NCBI GenBank assembly: GCA_904502055.1
Contig: CAJGDZ010000065.1
Location: forward strand, 1-9,392
Source of the DNA: an uncultured Clostridia bacterium
GTDB taxonomy: Bacteria; Bacillota; Clostridia; Oscillospirales; CAG-272
Direction of reading: 5' to 3'
Length of the DNA stretch: 9,392 nt
Every line of letters begins with the position of its first letter. Positions within the stretch are counted from its first letter, which is position 1. The notes below the pieces were generated by a model that saw only the letters and a program-made list of their open reading frames with translations, searched no databases and was not told the DNA's origin. Below, in pieces: positions 5,838 to 9,392 of this stretch. The position numbers and the translations under genes are program-made.

Positions 5838-7968
5838 TGTCAAACGAGATCAGGTCAAACATCGAGCGAACGCGCTTCTGCGCCTTCTGCTTCTCTTTTT
5901 CCAGATTCTTCGAGGGCTTTTCCTCGGCCGCGGGAGCCGCCTCGGCAACGGGCGCTTCCTCGACTACAGGTGCCGCCTCGACTACGGGTGCCGCCTCGGC
6001 AACGGGTGCTTCCTCGACCGCAGGCTCTGCCTCCATAGCGGGAGCAAAGCTGTCAATGGTCAACTGATTTTCGTCCACAGCCGCGGCTCTGAGCGGCTTG
6101 ATCTCAAACTCAAACGTGTCAAGCGAGGTATCGGCCAGCTCGACAAGCGGTGTCTTCTCCTCGCGGGCAACGGGCGCGATCTCAATCGCGGGCTCGTCCG
6201 CCACGGGTGCAAACTCGATGATGGATGTCGCGGCTGCGCTCTTGGCGACAGGCTCTGTCTCCGCGGCGGGCGCCGCCTCTACAACGGGCTCTGCCTGAAC
6301 GGAGGCCTGTGCCGCCGCTCTCTCCAGCGCCTCAATCTCAAGACCCTTGGCCTCAAGCTCCGCGGTTTTCGCCTCGATCTCAAGACCCTTGGCCTCAAGC
6401 TCGGCATTTTTCGCATCCATTTCCAGACCCTTGGCCTCAAGCATTGCCGTCTTTTCGGCAAGCTCTGCGTTCTTGGCCTCAAGCTCCAGCGTCTTTGTCT
6501 CAAGGGCGGCCGTCTTTTCGAGCAGCGCGGCCTCAACCCCTGCCATCTCGCCGGCAGAAACGGCAAGCTCACCTGCCAGACGCTCGATCTCCGCGTCCTT
6601 GGCCGCAAGCGCGGCATCCTTTTCCGCAAGTGCGGCGTTCTTTGCCGCAAGCAGTCCCTGCGCCTCGCGGGTCTCGTCTGCCACACCGTCAAGCTCACTG
6701 GTCTTTGCCGTGAGCACCGCCGTCAGACGCTCGATCTCCGCGTCCTTGGCCGCAAGTGCGGCCGCTTTAGCCTCAAGCTCGGCATTCTTGGCCTCAAGCT
6801 CGGCATTCTTGGCATCCATTTCCAGGCCCTTTGCCTCAAGCTCCAGGCTCTTGGTATTCAGCTCGGTATTCTTGGCTTCCAGCTCGGCCTGCGCCACGTC
6901 AAGCTCCTGTTGCGCCTCGCCAAACTCGCCCTCCACGCCGTCAAGCTCCTGCATCTTGGCGGAAAGTGCCGCCGTCAGACGCTCGATCTCGGCATCCTTA
7001 GCCGCAAGTGCGGCCTCCTTGACCTCGAGCTCGGCATTTTTGGCCTCAAGCTCAGCCGTCTTTGCCTCGCTTTCGGCGGTCACGGTCTCAAGTGCGGCCT
7101 CCTTGGCTTCGAGCTCTGCGCTCGCGGTCTCAACGTCCGCCGTCTTTGCCTGAAGCTCTATGTTCATTGCGGCGATCTCCGCACTCTTGGTATCCAACTC
7201 TGCCTGTGCGAGCTCCAGAAGCTCCTGAGCCTCGCCAAACTCGCCCTTGACACCGTCCATTTCCTGTGCCTTAGCGGAAAGTGCCGCCGTCAGGCGCTCA
7301 AGCTCGGCGTCCTTTTCGGTAAGCGCGGCATTCTTGGCAGTCAGCTCGGCATCCCTGGTCTTGATCGACTCCTGCGCCTGCTCAAGCTCGCCCTCCGCGT
7401 CCTCCAGCTCTTCGGCCTTTTCCGAAAGCTTGGCCGTCAGGCGCGCGATCTCGGCCTTGGCGAGACCCAGCTCGGCCTCCACGCCGTCAAGCACGGCCGC
7501 CTTTTCGTTAAGAGCGGCGGAAAGCGCGTCCTTGGCGATTCTCAGCTCGTCCACCGCGCCCTCGGCCTCTGCCGATTTCTGCGTCAGAATGCGAAGCTGC
7601 TCGCCGGCAAGCCCCAGCTCGGCGTTGGCGCCGTGAAGCTGCTCCTGCGCCCGGGCAAGCTGCTCACGCAGTGAGCCCACCTCGATCACAAGCGCCTCAT
7701 TTTCGTTTCGCGCTGCCTCGATCTCGCCCCGGTCGATCTGACTCTCAAGGCTTGCCACCATCTCCTGCAGCTTGTTGCGCTCCGCGCAATAATCCAGCGC
7801 AAGAAGAAGCGCCGCCTCGGTCTTGGGGCAACGGTTGCCGCTCTGGATATAGATCTCACGGATCCTTCGGTCAAGAACGCCGACCAGGTTCTCCACCACC
7901 TCGGGTGCCTCGTCGGTAACAATGTTCATCTGCACGTCTGCAATTGTGATGGTGTACTTCTGCTTCAT
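5830..7968 (-). CDS. zapA: ZapA-like division protein with very long repetitive coiled coil
   Basis: 712 residues. Residues 1-75 look like ZapA (MKQKYTITIADVQMNIVTDE, then a helix with VLDRRIREI and EAALLLALDYCAERNKL); ZapA bundles FtsZ at the Z-ring. Usual ZapA proteins are about 85-130 residues. Here the helix runs into a coiled coil of about 490 residues (62-552) built of heptads such as LEAKNAE, LEMDAKNAE and LEAKGLEIEAK. Next comes an Ala/Pro/Glu/Val-rich linker (553-685) with VEEAPVAEAAP at 651-661 and 669-679, then a basic tail ending in hydrophobic residues (KRVRSMFDLISFDNV). No membrane segment or signal peptide. ATG 7968 has GGAGGA at 6 nt. First gene of the operon with the U32 and membrane-protein genes. 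The long coil could make it a spacer or scaffold at the Z-ring, which is inference. The ZapA call rests on the N-terminus, operon place and fold pattern. Confidence 0.82.
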   Translation of the reverse strand: MKQKYTITIADVQMNIVTDEAPEVVENLVGVLDRRIREIYIQSGNRCPKTEAALLLALDYCAERNKLQEMVASLESQIDRGEIEAARNENEALVIEVGSLREQLARAQEQLHGANAELGLAGEQLRILTQKSAEAEGAVDELRIAKDALSAALNEKAAVLDGVEAELGLAKAEIARLTAKLSEKAEELEDAEGELEQAQESIKTRDAELTAKNAALTEKDAELERLTAALSAKAQEMDGVKGEFGEAQELLELAQAELDTKSAEIAAMNIELQAKTADVETASAELEAKEAALETVTAESEAKTAELEAKNAELEVKEAALAAKDAEIERLTAALSAKMQELDGVEGEFGEAQQELDVAQAELEAKNTELNTKSLELEAKGLEMDAKNAELEAKNAELEAKAAALAAKDAEIERLTAVLTAKTSELDGVADETREAQGLLAAKNAALAEKDAALAAKDAEIERLAGELAVSAGEMAGVEAALLEKTAALETKTLELEAKNAELAEKTAMLEAKGLEMDAKNAELEAKGLEIEAKTAELEAKGLEIEALERAAAQASVQAEPVVEAAPAAETEPVAKSAAATSIIEFAPVADEPAIEIAPVAREEKTPLVELADTSLDTFEFEIKPLRAAAVDENQLTIDSFAPAMEAEPAVEEAPVAEAAPVVEAAPVVEEAPVAEAAPAAEEKPSKNLEKEKQKAQKRVRSMFDLISFDNV
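6313..7785 (-). repeat. Internal heptad-repeat region of the zapA-like gene
   Basis: Encodes residues 62-552. A longer unit, roughly AALxAKDAEIERLTAxLxAK followed by a DGV...EAQ stretch, recurs five times, in degraded form in the first copy. Its reference leucine falls at residues 177, 226, 331, 415 and 464, so intervals are 49, 105, 84 and 49 residues, all multiples of seven. DNA copies such as GACGCTCGATCTCCGCGTCC (plus strand, near 6580 and 6727) are identical, pointing to recent duplication or recombination. Confidence 0.85.
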
Positions 7969-8013
7969 TTGAAATCCTCCGTATTAATATCCTTGAAAAG
8001 AGAAAAAATATAC

Positions 8014-8042
8014 TTGAAAAAAACAAAAAACCGTAGTATAAT
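8014..8042 (+). promoter_or_regulatory. Sigma-A-type promoter of the mreB-like gene
   Basis: TTGAAA (8014-8019) and consensus TATAAT (8037-8042) are separated by exactly 17 bp of A-rich DNA. The start point would be near 8049, giving a leader of about 120 nt before ATG 8170. A second TATAAT at 8061-8066 has no matching -35. Confidence 0.75.
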
Positions 8043-8058
8043 ATTTGTATACATTTTA

Positions 8059-8087
8059 ATTATAATACATTTTCAGCCAAATGAAAA
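8059..8087 (-). promoter_or_regulatory. Candidate promoter of the zapA operon
   Basis: On the minus strand TATAAT (8064-8059) has a weaker -35, TTTTCA (8087-8082), 17 bp upstream. The leader would be about 85 nt. The site lies in the early leader of the mreB-like gene, so the two divergent transcripts would overlap by a few bases. The -35 matches consensus at only four positions; other starts in this AT-rich stretch are possible. Confidence 0.45.
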
Positions 8088-8094
8088 GGGCTTT

Positions 8095-8154
8095 TGCAAA
8101 TTTTTTTAAAAAAATTCGCACTTTTTTCGCATTTTTTTGCGCTTTTTTGATTTT
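8095..8154. promoter_or_regulatory. Phased T-tracts and AT palindrome in the divergent promoter region
   Basis: The 26 bp 8095-8120 form an imperfect palindrome: perfect 18-bp centre with seven T then seven A, one mismatch, then TGC/GCA ends. It is followed by T-tracts at 8122-8127, 8132-8138 and 8143-8148, centred about 10.5 bp apart, one helical turn. Such phasing predicts intrinsically curved DNA. It lies at about -45 to -100 of the candidate zapA promoter and in the mreB leader. Confidence 0.6.
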
Positions 8155-8169
8155 GATGGGAGGATTGCT

Positions 8170-9177
8170 ATGAACAACCAGCTTGGAATCGACGTGGGAA
8201 CCGCAAACACGCGCATCTGCGCCAAGGGCGAGGGCATTTTGCTTCGCGCGCCCTCGGTCATCGCGGTGCGCAAGGAGTCGCACGCCATTCTCGCGACAGG
8301 CCTTGAGGCCAAGCAGATGATCGGACGCACGCCCCACTCGGTTTTGGCCGAAAGGCCCATTCGCGGCGGCGCTGTGGTCGACATCGAGCTGGCATCCCTT
8401 ATGCTGGGCGATTTTCTCGGCCGCCTCGGCGCGACCTCGGTGTTCCGCCGTCCGACCGTGACCGCCTGCATCCCCTGCGGCGCGGGCGAAACCGCCAAGT
8501 GCGCCCTTGAGGACGCCTGCTTTGAGGCGGGCGCGGGCAACGTTGCTCTGGTGGAAAAGCCAATGGCCGCGGCCATCGGCGCGGGTATCCGCGTGGCCAG
8601 CCCCCTGGGCGGCGTGCTTGTGGACATCGGCGCGGGTACAACAAGCGTAGCGGTCATCAGCCACGGCGGCGTTGTGGTCTCGGGCGTTTCCCGCAAGGCG
8701 GGTGACGCGTTTACCGAGGCCATCATCGAATATTTGGCCAAGGAGCACTTTATCCTGGTGGGCGAGAGCACGGCAGAGTCGGTCAAGTACAGCATCGGCT
8801 CGCTTTCCGACACCCCCGACACGCGCAAGCTGGAGATCATGGGCAAAAGCACCCAAATGGGCGGCGCCTGCCGCGTTTACGTGTCGGCGGCTATGCTCCG
8901 CGAGGCGCTGATCGAGCCGGCCAACATCCTCATCAATACCATCCGCAAGGCGCTGGAGGAAACACCGCCCGAGCTGTCCTCGGATATCACCAAATACGGA
9001 CTTTTGCTCAGCGGCGGCGGCTCGCTGCTGCACGGCCTGCCCGAATACATCGCCTCCACGCTCGGCCTTCGTACCTCTCTCTCCGCACATCCGCGTGACG
9101 ACGTCTGCCTCGGCCTTGCCGCTATCCTTGGCGGCGGCCCCGAAATGTCCCGCTATCTCGTCTACCGCTCCAGATAA
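8170..9177 (+). CDS. mreB: MreB-like bacterial actin
   Basis: 335 residues, normal MreB length. It forms ATP-dependent filaments under the membrane that guide peptidoglycan synthesis in elongation. Actin-fold motifs are present: phosphate-1 loop GIDVGTANTRI (6-16), the EAKQMIGRTP segment (46-55), connecting helix PMAAAIGAG (131-139), phosphate-2 loop VDIGAGTTSVAVIS (151-164), GESTAE (198-203) and adenosine loop LLLSGGGSLLHGL (278-290). Departures: the usual EEP before MAAAIGAG reads EKP, placing Lys130 where the catalytic glutamate is expected; GGGTT reads GAGTT; GGDAFDEAI reads AGDAFTEAI. ATG 8170 has GGGAGG (8158-8163) at 6 nt. No mreC or mreD follows; the gene ends before a repeat, so it appears single. 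Divergent from zapA. These departures suggest a secondary Mbl/MreBH-like paralogue, but paralogues elsewhere cannot be seen. Confidence 0.93.
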   Translation: MNNQLGIDVGTANTRICAKGEGILLRAPSVIAVRKESHAILATGLEAKQMIGRTPHSVLAERPIRGGAVVDIELASLMLGDFLGRLGATSVFRRPTVTACIPCGAGETAKCALEDACFEAGAGNVALVEKPMAAAIGAGIRVASPLGGVLVDIGAGTTSVAVISHGGVVVSGVSRKAGDAFTEAIIEYLAKEHFILVGESTAESVKYSIGSLSDTPDTRKLEIMGKSTQMGGACRVYVSAAMLREALIEPANILINTIRKALEETPPELSSDITKYGLLLSGGGSLLHGLPEYIASTLGLRTSLSAHPRDDVCLGLAAILGGGPEMSRYLVYRSR

Positions 9178-9231
9178 ACACATACCTTTCAAATTTTGAT
9201 TTATCGGTGAGGTTTAGTCTGCCGGGGATAC

Positions 9232-9392
9232 GGTCGCTTTTTGAAAAAAACTCCGCAAAAACTTTAACTGAATGGGTCTGCTTAAACATCACGTCATTTT
9301 AGACGGAAAGCCGCAAGGCTTCCCGTCAGCGCAAGGTCGGCAATCCGACAAAGAGAGCTTGCTCTCTTTTCGGCTTGCAGACCTCGCGCGAC
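9232..9392. repeat. Structured intergenic repeat, copy C (reverse orientation, cut by window end)
   Basis: Reverse-complement relative to A and B. The flank at 9232-9292 matches copy A (GGTCGCTTTTTGAAAAAA, CTCCGCAAAAACTTT, GGTCTGC, CACGTCATTTT). Then come a hairpin GACGGAAAGCC GCAA GGCTTCCCGTC (9302-9327, one A/C mismatch) and the long stem 9329-9389 with AAAGAGAGC TT GCTCTCTTT at its tip. It starts about 55 bp after the mreB stop codon; 9178-9231 holds nothing recognisable. The distal GTCATTTT end lies outside the window. Confidence 0.8.

Noticed and set aside
5838..5843. TTG start two codons upstream for the U32 protein
   Set aside because: ATG 5837 gives the usual family beginning (ELLxPAGS almost at the N-terminus); the two extra residues have no support.
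5674..7674. A 666-codon open frame on the plus strand, antisense to the zapA-like gene
   Set aside because: It is a by-product of the repetitive GC-rich coiled-coil codons; its translation is a Leu/Gly/Arg/Cys low-complexity mirror of the repeat, with no ribosome site, whereas the minus-strand frame has GGAGGA, a ZapA head and operon context.
6313..7785. Regularly spaced short DNA repeats that could suggest a CRISPR array
   Set aside because: Repeats are degenerate, in frame, and encode heptads of one continuous protein; there are no unique spacers of constant size.
8137..8169. TTG start upstream for the mreB-like gene
   Set aside because: The GGGAGG ribosome site at 8158-8163 lies inside it, and MreB proteins begin close to the IDVGTANT loop.
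8056..9192. A 378-codon minus-strand frame antisense to the mreB-like gene
   Set aside because: The plus strand carries a complete MreB with ribosome site and promoter; the antisense translation is composition-driven and runs through the promoter region.

Overview
The window looks like a chromosomal segment from a GC-rich member of the Clostridia (Bacillota), perhaps an uncultured Oscillospirales- or Christensenellales-type gut bacterium. This is inferred from three things: strong GGAGG-type ribosome binding sites, sigma-A-like promoters with 17-bp spacers, and a zapA gene next to a long U32-family protein, an arrangement familiar in Clostridia. No phage, plasmid, CRISPR or insertion-sequence genes are visible, and all six recognised genes are intact.

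Layout. (1) 1-224: an intergenic hairpin-rich repeat (copy A). (2) 225-2490, minus strand: a two-gene unit. The first gene encodes phosphoglucosamine mutase (GlmM) with an XRE-type DNA-binding domain fused to its N-terminus. The second, overlapping it by 8 nt, encodes a left-handed beta-helix (hexapeptide) acyltransferase resembling the acetyltransferase half of GlmU. A strong promoter lies at 2544-2572, with a perfect dyad at its expected start point. (3) 2573-3062: about 490 bp without genes, filled with hairpins and a composite copy (B) of the repeat. (4) 3091-7968, minus strand: a three-gene operon, zapA-like coiled-coil protein, then U32 rRNA/tRNA-hydroxylase-type protein, then a single-pass membrane protein, closed by a good intrinsic terminator at 3063-3090. 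(5) 7969-8169: an AT-rich divergent promoter region with helically phased T-tracts. (6) 8170-9177, plus strand: an MreB-like actin. (7) 9232-9392: a third repeat copy (C), cut by the window end.

Theme. The window concentrates on cell wall and cell shape: amino-sugar precursor supply (GlmM plus a GlmU-like acyltransferase), division (ZapA, partner of FtsZ) and elongation (MreB). The division and elongation genes are divergently transcribed from one shared promoter region.

Most notable: the XRE-GlmM fusion, which could be a 'trigger enzyme' regulating its own operon; a ZapA extended to 712 residues by a coiled coil of about 490 residues whose internal duplications all keep the heptad register; an MreB with lysine where the catalytic glutamate is expected; and a structured intergenic repeat family whose same flank lies after a stop codon in all three copies. 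Functions are inferred from motifs read by eye; no database search was possible.
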